A DNA stretch of 55,656 nucleotides from Methylobacterium iners (lineage in GTDB: Bacteria > Pseudomonadota > Alphaproteobacteria > Rhizobiales > Beijerinckiaceae): NCBI RefSeq assembly GCF_022179305.1, contig NZ_BPQP01000074.1:1-55656 (forward strand), given 5' to 3'. A program made the position numbers and the translations under genes. How positions within the stretch are numbered: the first letter of the stretch is position 1; every line of letters begins with the position of its first letter. This document shows, one piece after another, positions 39,972 through 49,273 of this stretch. Below the pieces are notes generated by a model. It was not told the DNA's origin. It ran no database searches and was given only the letters and a program-made list of their open reading frames with translations.

Positions 39972-41063
39972 TCACGCCTCCTCCGCCCGGAAGATGAACC
40001 GGCCGTGGCCGTCGAGTTCGAGACCGACCCGGTCGCCCGGTGCGCGCATGTCGGAATGCGGGACGGCGACCTGCACCGGTTCGGGCAATCCCTCGGCCGC
40101 GACCTCGAAGAGGGCGCTCGCGCCGAGGAAGCGCCGGCTCAGGATGCGGCCGGCGAGGCCCCGCCCCGGGCTCGTCAGACGAATCGCCTCGGGGCGCAGG
40201 CAGGTCAGCACCGCCGCGCCGCGCGCGAAGCCGGGCGCCGGCACGGGTCCGAACGGCGTCGCGACGTGGCCGCCCTCGCAGCGGCCGGGCACCTCGATCA
40301 GCTCGCCGAAGAAGCGCGCCACGAAGCGCGAGGCGGGGCGCAGGTAGAGATCCTCGCCGCTGCCCACCTGGACCACCTGGCCCGCCCGCATCAGCGCGAT
40401 GCGGTCGCACAGGCCCAGCGCCTCCTCCGGGTCGTGGGTGACGAGGAGCGTCGTCGTTCGCGTCGTCCGCAGCACGGAGAGAGTGTCGGCCCGGACCCGG
40501 TCGCGAGTGCGCCGATCGAGGTTCGAGAAGGGCTCGTCGAGGAGCAGGATGCGCGGCCCCGGCGCCAGGGCGCGGGCGAGCGCCACCCGCTGGCCCTCGC
40601 CGCCCGACAGCGTGCCCGGGTAGCTCTCGGCCCGGTGCGCCAGCCCGACCTGTTCGAGCCGCGCCTGCGCCACGCTCCGCGCCTCGGCACCCGGCCGGCG
40701 GTCGAGCCCGAAGCGCACGTTCTCGGCCACCGTGAGGTGCGGGAACAGGGCGTAGTCCTGGAACATCAGCCCGACCCCGCGCGCCTCGGGCGGCACGCTC
40801 CCCGCCGACCCGCAGATGAGGCGGCCGTCGAGGAGGATCTCCCCGGAATCCGGTCGCTCCAGCCCGGCGACGGCCCGCAGCAGCGTGCTCTTGCCGCAGC
40901 CGGAATCGCCGAGCAGCGCCACGGTCTCGCCGGCGCGGATCGACAGCGAGACGCTGTCGAGGGCCGCCACGTCGCCGAAACGGCGGCTGATCGCGCGGAT
41001 CTCGAGCCGGGGCGGCGGCTCCCTGCGGGACTGGCCTTCCGCCGCGATCATGATGTCGCTCAC
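39972..41063 (-). CDS. fbpC: Ferric iron ABC transporter, ATP-binding protein
   Basis: A 363-residue ABC ATPase for the iron importer. Walker A is GDSGCGKST, the Q-loop is in MFQDYALFPHLTVAENVRFG, the signature is LSGGEGQRVALARAL (E in place of the usual Q) and Walker B is ILLLDEPFSNLD. The C-terminal ~110 residues form the TOBE-like regulatory domain (TCLRPEAIRL). It lies upstream of fbpA and fbpB on the same strand; the order C-A-B differs from the common A-B-C. Confidence 0.92.
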   Translation of the reverse strand: MSDIMIAAEGQSRREPPPRLEIRAISRRFGDVAALDSVSLSIRAGETVALLGDSGCGKSTLLRAVAGLERPDSGEILLDGRLICGSAGSVPPEARGVGLMFQDYALFPHLTVAENVRFGLDRRPGAEARSVAQARLEQVGLAHRAESYPGTLSGGEGQRVALARALAPGPRILLLDEPFSNLDRRTRDRVRADTLSVLRTTRTTTLLVTHDPEEALGLCDRIALMRAGQVVQVGSGEDLYLRPASRFVARFFGELIEVPGRCEGGHVATPFGPVPAPGFARGAAVLTCLRPEAIRLTSPGRGLAGRILSRRFLGASALFEVAAEGLPEPVQVAVPHSDMRAPGDRVGLELDGHGRFIFRAEEA

Positions 41064-41267
41064 GGGTCCGATGCTCCGTTCCGGCTCGAAAACCCGTCCT
41101 TTCGCACGAAGAACGGCGTTTCGGCGATGGTCCTGCCGCGGCTCTTGATCGGGCCCGAGACAGCGGGGGCAGGATCATCGATGGCTGCCCTTAATGACGC
41201 CCGCGCCCCGGCATGCAAGATATTCAGGCGCGCGACCCATCCGCGATGCCGCGGGAGCATGTCAGCC

Positions 41268-42470
41268 ATGACGGGGCCGATCGGCGGAACGGCTCCCGGA
41301 GCGGCGGGACCGAGCGCCCTCCCTCCCTACCTCCTGCTCTACGCGGCCCTCTACGGCGCCTACGGCAGCATCTCGCCCTTCCTGCCCAACGTGCTGGCGG
41401 GGGGCGGATTGAGCGCGCAAGAGATCGGCGTCGCGCTCGCGGCCGCGACGACCGTCCGGCTCATCGCCGCGCCCCTCGCCGGGCGCTTCGCCGACCGAAG
41501 CGGGGCCACCCGCCCGCTGCTCGCGGGTGCCGCCGGGTTCGCGGGCGCCGCGGCCCTCCTGCATCTCGCCGGGCAAGGCTTCTGGCCGCTTCTCGCGATC
41601 GGGCTCGCCTACGCGGTCGCGACGGCGCCGCTCGGATCCTTCGCCGACACGCTGGCGCTCGCCGCCTCCGCGACGGGGCGGGGCTTCACCTATGGCTGGG
41701 TGCGGGGCGCAGGCTCGGCCGCCTTCATCCTGGCGACGAGCGTCGTCGGCTGGTTCGTGCGCGACCACGGCCTGTCCTTCGCGCTCATGGCGGCCGGTGC
41801 CCTGTTCGGGGCCGCCGCCCTCGTCGCCCTGACGGTTCCCGCCGGGACCCTCCGGTCGGGCGAGGATTCCCGCGAAGGGCTCTGGCAGGGCTTCCGGACG
41901 GTCTTCGCGATTTCCGGCTTCCCTCGCGTCGTCCTCGTCGGCGGGCTCGTGGTCGGCGCGCACGCGATGCACGACGCCTTCGCGATGATCCTCTGGGAGG
42001 GCGCCGGCATCACCCCGGACGTCGCCGGCCTGCTCTGGTCCGTCTCCGTCGCCGCCGAGGTCGTGGTCTTCTTCCTCGTCGGCCCCCTCCTCCTGCGCCG
42101 CCTCGGCCCGGCGGGGGCCATCGCGCTCGCCGCGGGGGCGGGCACCCTGCGCTGGGGCGTCATGGCCTCGACCGCCGCCCTGCCGGCGCTGATCGGAACG
42201 CAGCTCCTGCACGGGCTCACCTTCGCACTCCTGCACCTCGCCTGCCTGCGCCTGATCGCGCAGATCGTGCCCGCGCGCCTCGGGACGACGGCCCTTACGC
42301 TCTTCGGTGCCTTCGGCCAGGGCCTGGCTTCCGCCGTGCTGATGCTGGCCTCGGGCACGCTCTACGCCCGGTTCGGCGCGGGCGGGTTCTGGGTCATGGC
42401 CGCGATCAGCCTCCTTGCCGTGCCGATCGGCCTGTCGCTGCGGTCCGGCAAGGCCCGGCCGGTCGCTTAA
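41268..42470 (+). CDS. MFS transporter, MFS_1-like (HcaT/LacY-type) family
   Basis: A 400-residue, 12-helix protein. LYAALYGAYGSISPFLPNVL in helix 1 and LIAAPLAGRFADRSGATRPLL after helix 2 are typical of the MFS_1-like group that includes HcaT. GAHAMHDAFAMILWEGAGI and QLLHGLTFALLHLACLRLI also fit. The substrate is unknown. ATG 41268 is chosen over ATG 41259 because the GGGAG at 41253-41257 is spaced correctly only for the later one. It is divergent from fbpC. Confidence 0.87.
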   Translation: MTGPIGGTAPGAAGPSALPPYLLLYAALYGAYGSISPFLPNVLAGGGLSAQEIGVALAAATTVRLIAAPLAGRFADRSGATRPLLAGAAGFAGAAALLHLAGQGFWPLLAIGLAYAVATAPLGSFADTLALAASATGRGFTYGWVRGAGSAAFILATSVVGWFVRDHGLSFALMAAGALFGAAALVALTVPAGTLRSGEDSREGLWQGFRTVFAISGFPRVVLVGGLVVGAHAMHDAFAMILWEGAGITPDVAGLLWSVSVAAEVVVFFLVGPLLLRRLGPAGAIALAAGAGTLRWGVMASTAALPALIGTQLLHGLTFALLHLACLRLIAQIVPARLGTTALTLFGAFGQGLASAVLMLASGTLYARFGAGGFWVMAAISLLAVPIGLSLRSGKARPVA

Positions 42471-42520
42471 GCGGGGCGGCATGCATATATTCCGCCCATG
42501 ACCGACCCAGCGCCCGCACG

Positions 42521-44881
42521 ATGCCTCGCACCGCCGAGATCCTGATCCCGCTCGCGCTCGAGAGCGCCTACAGCTACGCGGTGCCCGAGGGTCTGGAGCT
42601 CGCGGCCGGCGACGTGGTGCAGGTGCCTCTCGGGCCCCGCGAGATCGTCGGCGTCGTCTGGGAGGTCGGCGAGAGCGCGTCGGGCTCGAACCTGCGGCCG
42701 GTGACGGGCCGGGTCGAGGTGCCGCCATTGGCCCCGGGCCTGCGCGGCCTCGTCGACTGGCTCGCCCGCTACACCCTGGCACCGAAGGGCTCGGCGCTCG
42801 CCATGACCCTGCGCCTGCCCGACGAGGCCGCCGGCACAGAGACGATCCGCGTGGGGGTGCGGGCCGCGGGCAGGCCGCCGGCCCGGGCGACAGCGGCACG
42901 GACCAAGGTCCTCGCCGTCGCGGCGGACGGCGCCGTGCACGGCAAGAGCGCGCTCGCCAAGGCGGCCGGCGTCTCCTTGAGCGTCGTCGACGGGCTGATC
43001 GACGACGGCGCCCTCGAAACCGTTGCCCTTCAGCCCGAGCCCGTGGCGCTGCCCCCCGACCCCGACCACGCGCGGGTGCCGCTCTCCGAGGCGCAGGCGG
43101 AGGCGGCAGCGAAGCTGATCGCGTTCCTGAACCCTCCCCCCTCTGCGGGGGAGGGTGCCTGCGGAGCAGGCGGGAGAGGGGACCGCAACATCTCCGGAGA
43201 GGGCGGTGCTCCCCTCTCCCGACCCTCGCTGAGGCGAGGGCCACCCTCCCCCACCCAAGTCGGGCCTGCCCGACTTGGGCACCAAGATGCCGATCTCGGG
43301 CAAGCCCGAGATCGAGTGGGGGGAGGGTCGAGTGCGCCGGCCGCGATCCTGCTCGAAGGCGTCACCGGATCGGGCAAGACCGAGGTCTATTTCGAGGCCA
43401 TCGCCGAATGCATCCGGCGCGGGCGCCAGGCCCTGATCCTGATGCCCGAGATCGCCCTGACGGCGCAGTTCCTCGACCGCTTCGCCGATCGCTTCGGGGT
43501 GCGGCCCGCCACCTGGCATTCCGGTATCGGCGGAAAGCGCCGCGAGCGGCTGCGGGCCGGCGTCGCGGCGGGCGAGGTCGCCGTGGTGGTGGGCGCGCGC
43601 TCGGCCCTGTTCCTGCCCTTCGCCGAGCTCGGCCTCATCGTCGTCGACGAGGAGCACGAGGCCGCCTACAAGCAGGAGGACGGCGTCCATTACCACGCCC
43701 GCGACATGGCCGTGGTCCGCGGCCGGATCGAGGGCTGCACCATCGTGCTCGCCTCGGCGACCCCCTCCATCGAGACGCGGGTCAATGCGATGCGCGGGCG
43801 CTACGCCCACATCGGCCTGCCCGAGCGCTTCGGCGGGCGCCGCCTGCCCGACATCGCGGCGATCGACATGCGCCTCGACAAGCCGGAGCGCGGGCGCTTC
43901 CTGGCGCCGCCCCTCGTCGCCGCGGTCCGGAGCAACCTCGCGGCCGGCGAGCAGGCGCTCCTCTTCCTGAACCGGCGCGGCTACGCGCCCCTGACCCTCT
44001 GCCGGGCCTGCGGCCATCGCTACCGCTGCCGCAACTGCTCGACCTGGCTCGTCGAGCACCGCTTCCGCCGAGCGCTGGTCTGCCACCAATGCGGCTATGC
44101 CGAGCGCCGGCCGGAATCCTGCAGCGAATGCGGCACCTTCGACAACCTCACGGCCTGCGGGCCGGGCGTGGAGCGCATCGCCGAGGAGGTGGCCGAGCTC
44201 TTCCCCGACAAGCGCGTCATCGTGCTGTCGAGCGACTTTCCCGGTGGCGCCGAGCGGCTGCGGAGCGAATTGCAGACCGTGGCGGAGGGCGGCTGCGACA
44301 TCGTCATCGGCACGCAGCTGGTCGCCAAGGGCCACAACTTCCCGCACCTCACCCTCGTCGGCGTGCTCGACGCGGATGTCGGGCTGACCTCCGGCGATCC
44401 CCGCGCGGCGGAGCGCACCTTCCAGCTCCTGCAGCAGGTGACCGGCCGGGCGGGGCGCGGCGACAGGCCGGGGCGGGCCTTCGTCCAGACCTACCAGCCC
44501 GAGCACCCCGTGATCGCGGCGCTGCTGTCGGGCGATGCCGAGCGCTTCTACGCGGAGGAGATTGCGGCCCGCGAGGAGGCCGGCCTGCCGCCCTTCGGAC
44601 GGCTCGCCGCGCTCATCGTCTCCGCCAACGAGCGGGAGGCGGCGGAGAAGCATGGGCAGGCGCTGGCGCGGGCCGCCGACCCGCCCGCGGGCGTGATGGT
44701 GCTCGGCCCCGCCGAGGCGCCGCTCGCGCTCATCCGCGGCCGCTACCGCTTCCGGCTGCTCGTCAAGACCGAGCGGTCGATCAACCTGCAGAGCTACCTG
44801 CGCGACTGGCTGGCGCAGGGGCCGAAGATCCGCGGGAACGTCCGGGTGTCGGTCGACGTCGACCCGCAGAGTTTTCTGTGA
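42521..44881 (+). CDS. priA: Primosomal protein N' (replication restart helicase) with a repeat-derived insertion
   Basis: PriA reloads the replicative helicase at stalled forks. The 786-residue protein has the N-terminal 3'-DNA-binding domain, a winged helix (about 120-165), the helicase core with Walker A GVTGSGKTEVYF (Lys286) and DEEHEAAYKQEDG, and the zinc-binding region (CRACGHRYRCRNCSTW, CHQCGYAERRPESCSECG). PriA proteins are usually about 730 residues. The excess is about 66 Gly/Pro/Arg-rich residues, roughly 204-270, encoded by palindromic repeats lying in frame just before the helicase core. The rest looks intact, so the protein is probably functional. ATG 42521 fits the family start. 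Confidence 0.94.
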   Translation: MPRTAEILIPLALESAYSYAVPEGLELAAGDVVQVPLGPREIVGVVWEVGESASGSNLRPVTGRVEVPPLAPGLRGLVDWLARYTLAPKGSALAMTLRLPDEAAGTETIRVGVRAAGRPPARATAARTKVLAVAADGAVHGKSALAKAAGVSLSVVDGLIDDGALETVALQPEPVALPPDPDHARVPLSEAQAEAAAKLIAFLNPPPSAGEGACGAGGRGDRNISGEGGAPLSRPSLRRGPPSPTQVGPARLGHQDADLGQARDRVGGGSSAPAAILLEGVTGSGKTEVYFEAIAECIRRGRQALILMPEIALTAQFLDRFADRFGVRPATWHSGIGGKRRERLRAGVAAGEVAVVVGARSALFLPFAELGLIVVDEEHEAAYKQEDGVHYHARDMAVVRGRIEGCTIVLASATPSIETRVNAMRGRYAHIGLPERFGGRRLPDIAAIDMRLDKPERGRFLAPPLVAAVRSNLAAGEQALLFLNRRGYAPLTLCRACGHRYRCRNCSTWLVEHRFRRALVCHQCGYAERRPESCSECGTFDNLTACGPGVERIAEEVAELFPDKRVIVLSSDFPGGAERLRSELQTVAEGGCDIVIGTQLVAKGHNFPHLTLVGVLDADVGLTSGDPRAAERTFQLLQQVTGRAGRGDRPGRAFVQTYQPEHPVIAALLSGDAERFYAEEIAAREEAGLPPFGRLAALIVSANEREAAEKHGQALARAADPPAGVMVLGPAEAPLALIRGRYRFRLLVKTERSINLQSYLRDWLAQGPKIRGNVRVSVDVDPQSFL
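43131..43328. repeat. Composite palindromic repeat inside priA, in frame
   Basis: About 198 bases made of nested stems: CCCTCCCCC with GGGGGAGGG, GCCTGC with GCAGGC, GGGAGAGGGG with CCCCTCTCCC, CCCTCGC with GCGAGGG, AAGTCGGGC with GCCCGACTT, and TCTCGGGC with GCCCGAGA. The outer CCCTCCCCC also pairs with TGGGGGGAGGGT at the end. It seems to be two adjoining elements. It is an open reading frame in the priA frame and keeps the length a multiple of three. Confidence 0.88.
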
Positions 44882-44929
44882 GGCGTGCTAGTCTCGCCCT
44901 CGTCCGAGGACGCACAAGGAGTGGACGCG

Positions 44930-45286
44930 GTGCTGAGCTACACGAAGAAGCCGGATTCCAACGTCGCGGAGATCGTGGTCGACGGGAAGATCACCGACGC
45001 GGAAATGGATGCCGCGATCACCGCCCTGAAGGCCGATCTCGACAAGGGCAAGCTGCGCCTGCTCGAGGACATCCGCGCCTTCGAGGGCATGGAACCGGCG
45101 GCCTTCTTCAAGGACCCGCGCCTCGGCCTGGCCATGATGAAGGGCATCAGCCACGTCGCCGTGGTGTCGGACGCACAGTGGCTGCGCCTCCTCGCCGAGA
45201 CCGTCGGCCGGCTGTCGCCGGCGCAGATTAGGGTCTACGAGCGCGCACGGATCGAGGAGGCGCGCGCCTGGCTTGCCGCCGGGTAG
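44930..45286 (+). CDS. SpoIIAA-like (STAS-related) protein
   Basis: A 118-residue cytoplasmic protein with the SpoIIAA-like fold: an N-terminal strand pair (AEIVVDGKITDAEMDAAITAL), LRLLEDIRAFEGMEPAAFFKD, and the central LAMMKGISHVAVVSDAQWLRLL that resembles the STAS anion-binding region. GTG 44930 follows an AAGGAG ribosome site at ideal spacing, which argues against the GTG at 44885. It lies directly after priA. The role is unknown; similar proteins are proposed to bind lipids or nucleotides. Confidence 0.85.
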   Translation: MLSYTKKPDSNVAEIVVDGKITDAEMDAAITALKADLDKGKLRLLEDIRAFEGMEPAAFFKDPRLGLAMMKGISHVAVVSDAQWLRLLAETVGRLSPAQIRVYERARIEEARAWLAAG

Positions 45287-45292
45287 CTCTGG

Positions 45293-45685
45293 TCAGTCGG
45301 CCTGCGCGGTCCGCATCGCCTGACGGCGGGCCGTCCAGCGCCCGGAGCAGAGAGGCGACACCTTCCAGGTGCCGCCGCCCGAGCTCGCCTGCAGCCGGCC
45401 GGAGACCGCGCCACTTGCGGCGCCGTTCGAGACCGAGAGGCCGACGGTGCCGTCGGGGCCGACCCGGCCGCTCATTGTGGCGCGGTCGGCCGAGGCGACG
45501 AGACGAACTTGGCCGTCGTTGACGGCGACGGAGTAGCGGTAGCGGCTGTCGCAGAGGCCGCTCTCGGTGACGAGCTCGACGGACCAGGTGCCGTTGTAGT
45601 CGCCACCCGCTCCGGCCGCGGCCGGCAGCGCCAGAGGAGAAACCAGACCGGCTCCGATCGCCAGCACCGCCAAGACCTTCGACAT
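45293..45685 (-). CDS. Small secreted protein of unknown function
   Basis: A 130-residue protein with a signal peptide (VLAVLAIGAGLVSPLALPAA, cleavage near AAA/AGA). The mature part has a beta-rich pattern: YNGTWSVELVTESGLC, YRYSVAVNDGQVRLV, GTVGLSVSNGAASGAVSG and a C-terminal CSGRWTARR. Two cysteines could form a disulfide. This layout is common among periplasmic proteins of Methylobacterium-type genomes, but I know no function. It is convergent with the SpoIIAA-like gene. Confidence 0.78.
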   Translation of the reverse strand: MSKVLAVLAIGAGLVSPLALPAAAGAGGDYNGTWSVELVTESGLCDSRYRYSVAVNDGQVRLVASADRATMSGRVGPDGTVGLSVSNGAASGAVSGRLQASSGGGTWKVSPLCSGRWTARRQAMRTAQAD

Positions 45686-46017
45686 GCCCCATTCCGAATC
45701 AAGAGAACACTCGACCTCGTCCGCACCGCGAGAGCAGCGGGGGAAGCGTTCCGAAACATCGGGAGATCGAGAATGCGGTCAGCATAGCGCAAGAAGCGGC
45801 GAGAATATGACGCCGGCAAGCTGAGCCGTGCGAATGGCATGCGGCGTCGAGGTTTATAGCCAAGTTTGTTTCGACGAATACTTGCATGATCGTTGCCGCG
45901 CGACGCGGCGCGTGGCGGGCGCCCCGCTTCGTGGACTCACGCCCGGCCGCGCTCTATTCGCTTGACCCCGATGAACGCCCCCCTCCCCGTCACGGCCCGG
46001 ACCGGGCGCGCCGCCTC
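45686..46017. other. Intergenic region upstream of the secreted protein and the ABC exporter
   Basis: About 330 bases between divergent genes. The frame of the ABC exporter is open back to an ATG at 45886, giving a basic, proline-rich extension of 44 residues without family resemblance, so the region is taken as non-coding. It should contain both promoters. No operator or hairpin stood out. Confidence 0.5.
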
Positions 46018-47793
46018 ATGCGCGCGCTGATCGACCTCGTCCGGATCCTGCGGCCGCGGGACCGTCGGCGGCTGGCGCTGATCGCACTGGGCCTGGCGCT
46101 CGCGGCCCTGTTCGAGGTCGTGGGCATCGCCTCGGTGGTGCCCTTCCTGACCCTCGTCGGCGACCCGGGCGCGGCCGCCCGGGTGCCCTACCTGGCCTCC
46201 ATCCGCGCCGAACTCGGCCTGGTCGACGACCGCACCTTCCTGATGGCGACCGGATTCGCCGCGCTCCTCGCGATCCTGACCGTGAGCCTCGTCAATGCCG
46301 GGCTCACCTTTGCGACGCTGCTCTTCACGAACCTGACCGGCTACGGCCTCGCGAGGCGGCTGCTCGCCGCCTATGTCGGGCGCGAGCGGCTGTTCTTCGC
46401 CCGCGCCAACAGCGCCGAGCTCGCCAAGAACGTGCTCAGCGAGACGGATCGCCTCGTCGTCGGCGTGCTGACCCCGAGCACCGTCATCGCCTCCCGCTCG
46501 TTCTCGGCCCTGGCGATCGTCGGCTTCCTGTTCTTCTACGCGCCGCGCCTCGCGCTGATCCTCGGCGGCGGCTTCGGCTCCCTCTATGTCGGCCTGTACC
46601 TCGTCATGCGGGCGCGCCTCGCCCGGCTGGGCGCCCGCGCGGTCGCCAACAACGAGCGGCGCTTCCGGGTCGTGCAGGAGACCTTCGGCGCGCTGACCGA
46701 GCTGAAGCTCTACGGCCGCGCCGACGCCTTCGCCGAGCGCTTCGACGCCCCTGCCCGGGGCTATGCGAGGGCGACCGCGCTCAGCCTGCTGACGGGGCAG
46801 ATCCCGCGCTTCGTCATGGAGGCGCTCGCCTTCGGCGGGGTCATCGCGGTGGTGCTGTTCGCGCTCTCGCAGGGGCTCGATACGGCCGGCCTGCTGCCGC
46901 TGCTCGGCCTGTTCGCCTTCGCCGGCTACCGCATGCTGCCGGCCTTCCAGAACATCTATCTCTCCCTGTCGCTGCTGCGCTTCTACCTGCCGGCCGTGCG
47001 GGTCGTGGTGGACGAGCTCGCAGGCGAGCGCCCCACCGTGGCGCGAAGCGCGGAGCGCCTGCCGTTTCGCGAGGCCATCCGAATGGAGGGCGTCGGGTTC
47101 GATTACGAGCCGGGCCGGCCGACGTTGCGCGACATCGAGCTCACGATTCCGGCGGGCTCGACCATCGGCCTCGTCGGCCGGACGGGCTCGGGCAAGACCA
47201 CCCTCGTCGGGCTCCTGCTCGGCATCCTGACGCCGGACACGGGTACGATCCGCATCGACGGCACGGCGCTGGATGCGACGAACCTCGCGGCCTGGCAGAA
47301 CCGCATCGGCTACGTGCCGCAGGACGTGTTCCTGATCGACGGCACCGTCGCCGAGAACATCGCGCTCGGCGTCGACCCTGCGAGGGTCGATCGCGGCGCC
47401 GTCGAGCGCGCCGCCCGGCTCGCGGGAGTGCACGAGGTGGTGGCCGCCCTGCCCGGCGGCTACGATGCGGGCGTCGGCGAGCGGGGCGCCCGGCTCAGCG
47501 GCGGGCAGCGCCAGCGGATCGGCATCGCCCGCGCCCTCTACCACGACCCCGACGTGATCGTGTTCGACGAGGCGACGAGCGCGCTCGACGGCGAGACCGA
47601 AGGCGTCGTCATGGAGGCGCTGTCCACCCTTGCGGGCGGCCGCACGATCATCTTGATCGCGCATCGCCTCACCAGCCTCGCCCGCGCCGACACCGTGCAC
47701 GTCCTCGATGCCGGCCGCCTCGTCGCCTCGGGGCCGCTGGCCGCCGTGACCCCGTATCTCACCGGCGTCGCAGGCGGGAACCCGCCGCCTTGA
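46018..47793 (+). CDS. ABC exporter, PglK-like (fused membrane and ATPase domains)
   Basis: A 591-residue half-transporter with six membrane helices (residues 1-320) and an ATPase domain: Walker A GRTGSGKTTLVG, Q-loop YVPQDVFLIDGTVAENIALG, signature LSGGQRQRIGIARAL and Walker B VIVFDEATSALD. EVVGIASVVPFLTLVGDP near the N-terminus is typical of the PglK/oligosaccharide-lipid flippase group. The substrate might be a glycolipid, but no glycosyltransferase genes are nearby. The ribosome site before ATG 46018 is poor. Confidence 0.9.
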   Translation: MRALIDLVRILRPRDRRRLALIALGLALAALFEVVGIASVVPFLTLVGDPGAAARVPYLASIRAELGLVDDRTFLMATGFAALLAILTVSLVNAGLTFATLLFTNLTGYGLARRLLAAYVGRERLFFARANSAELAKNVLSETDRLVVGVLTPSTVIASRSFSALAIVGFLFFYAPRLALILGGGFGSLYVGLYLVMRARLARLGARAVANNERRFRVVQETFGALTELKLYGRADAFAERFDAPARGYARATALSLLTGQIPRFVMEALAFGGVIAVVLFALSQGLDTAGLLPLLGLFAFAGYRMLPAFQNIYLSLSLLRFYLPAVRVVVDELAGERPTVARSAERLPFREAIRMEGVGFDYEPGRPTLRDIELTIPAGSTIGLVGRTGSGKTTLVGLLLGILTPDTGTIRIDGTALDATNLAAWQNRIGYVPQDVFLIDGTVAENIALGVDPARVDRGAVERAARLAGVHEVVAALPGGYDAGVGERGARLSGGQRQRIGIARALYHDPDVIVFDEATSALDGETEGVVMEALSTLAGGRTIILIAHRLTSLARADTVHVLDAGRLVASGPLAAVTPYLTGVAGGNPPP

Positions 47794-47848
47794 AACGCCG
47801 CGCCGGGAGCGGTATCGGCGGGTCGCCCGACGGTGCGAGGACGACGCC

Positions 47849-48736
47849 ATGACCGAGATCCGCCCCCGTCGCAGCGTGCTCTCCCTGCCCGGCTCGAACG
47901 CGCGGGCCCTGGAGAAGGCCCGCACGCTTCCCGCCGACGTCGTCATGATCGATCTGGAGGACGCGGTCGCGCCCGAGCGCAAGGCCGAGGCGCGGGGGGC
48001 CGTGGCCGACGCCGTGCGGGCGCAGAGTTTCGGCCCACGCGAGGTCGTCGTCCGCATCAATCCCCTCGACGGTCCCCACGGCGACGAGGACCTCGTCGCG
48101 CTCGCGGCCGCCGGTCCGGACGCGATCCTGGTGCCGAAGGTGACCGGACCCGACGGGCTCGTCACGGTCGGCTCGCGGCTGCGGCGGCTCGGTGCGCCGG
48201 AGCGGACGCGCCTCTGGGCGATGATCGAGAGCCCGATGGCGATCCTTCAGGTCGGGGACATCGCCAGCGCGGCGCGGGACGTCGACAGCCGCCTCGGCTG
48301 CCTCGTGCTCGGACCGAACGACCTGATCAAGGCCACGCGCGTCCGCCCGGGGGGACCGGGCCGGGCCGCCCTGATGCCCTGGCTGATGGCGACGATCGTC
48401 GCCGCCCGCGCCTACGAGATCGACGTCATCGACGGCATCTACAACGCCTTTCGCGATGCGGAAGGCTTCGCCGCGGAATGCGCGCACGGCCGCGAATGCG
48501 GCTTCGACGGCAAGATGCTGATCCACCCCGACCAGATCGCGACCGCGAACGCGGTGTTCGGCCCGAGCGAGGCGGAGGTCGCCGAGGCCCGGGCGATCCA
48601 GGCCGCCTACGCGGCGCCCGAGAATGCCGGCCGCGGCGCCATCGCCTTCGAGGGCCGGATGATCGAGCAGCTGCACGTCGAGGCCGCCGCCCGGACGCTC
48701 GCCATGGCCGAGGCCATCGCGGCGCGCGCGGCGTGA
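47849..48736 (+). CDS. CoA ester lyase of the CitE/HpcH-HpaI family
   Basis: A 295-residue beta/alpha-barrel enzyme that would cleave a CoA ester such as malyl-CoA, citramalyl-CoA or beta-methylmalyl-CoA. RRSVLSLPGSNARALEKA, VVMIDLEDAVAPERKAEAR (metal-binding region), VVVRINPLDG, LWAMIESPMAIL and GKMLIHPDQIATAN are family hallmarks. The C-terminal lid of true malyl-CoA lyases is short here. The gene ends in a four-base overlap (GTGA) with dut. Its substrate cannot be assigned. Confidence 0.9.
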   Translation: MTEIRPRRSVLSLPGSNARALEKARTLPADVVMIDLEDAVAPERKAEARGAVADAVRAQSFGPREVVVRINPLDGPHGDEDLVALAAAGPDAILVPKVTGPDGLVTVGSRLRRLGAPERTRLWAMIESPMAILQVGDIASAARDVDSRLGCLVLGPNDLIKATRVRPGGPGRAALMPWLMATIVAARAYEIDVIDGIYNAFRDAEGFAAECAHGRECGFDGKMLIHPDQIATANAVFGPSEAEVAEARAIQAAYAAPENAGRGAIAFEGRMIEQLHVEAAARTLAMAEAIAARAA

Positions 48737-49242
48737 GCGGGGACGGTCCCCCTGCGATCGGGATCAGGCTTCTCGACCCGCGCCTGCGGGGATGGGGATT
48801 TCCGCGCTGGGGCTCGGCGGCCGCGGCCGGGCTCGACCTTCATGCCTGTCTCGATGCGCCCCTGACCCTGGCGCCGCAGGCGCCGCCGGTGCTGATCGCG
48901 GCCGGGTTCTGCGTGCGGATCGGCGATCCGGATTGGTGCGGGCTGATCTTCCCCCGGTCCGGCCTGGGCCACTGTGACGGCTTGGTCCTCGGCAACACCG
49001 TCGGGGTGATCGATGCGGATTACGAGGGACCGGTGATGATCTCGGCCTGGAACCGCAACCCGATCGCGGGGGACGCGCCGGCCGTCACGATCGAGCCCGG
49101 CGATCGCATCGCCCAGCTCGTCCTCACGCGGGTGACCCGTCCAGCCCTCACTGTGACCGAGGCGTTCGGGGAGGCCGAAGCTCCGCCCGAGGGCGGGAGC
49201 GGTCGCGGGCGGGGCGGCTTCGGGTCGACGGGAGTTCGTTAG
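48733..49242 (+). CDS. dut: Deoxyuridine 5'-triphosphate nucleotidohydrolase
   Basis: dUTPase hydrolyses dUTP to dUMP and pyrophosphate, keeping uracil out of DNA and supplying dTMP synthesis. The 169-residue trimer-forming subunit shows motif 1 AAAAGLDLHA, motif 2 FPRSGLG, motif 3 GNTVGVIDADYEGPVMIS, motif 4 GDRIAQLVL and the glycine-rich motif 5 GRGGFGSTG at the C-terminus. GTG 48733 overlaps the stop of the preceding lyase gene (GTGA). It is convergent with the GntR regulator gene. Confidence 0.95.
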   Translation: MSGDGPPAIGIRLLDPRLRGWGFPRWGSAAAAGLDLHACLDAPLTLAPQAPPVLIAAGFCVRIGDPDWCGLIFPRSGLGHCDGLVLGNTVGVIDADYEGPVMISAWNRNPIAGDAPAVTIEPGDRIAQLVLTRVTRPALTVTEAFGEAEAPPEGGSGRGRGGFGSTGVR

Positions 49243-49273
49243 GTCTCTCGATGTCTCCAGCGATCAGGCCGGA

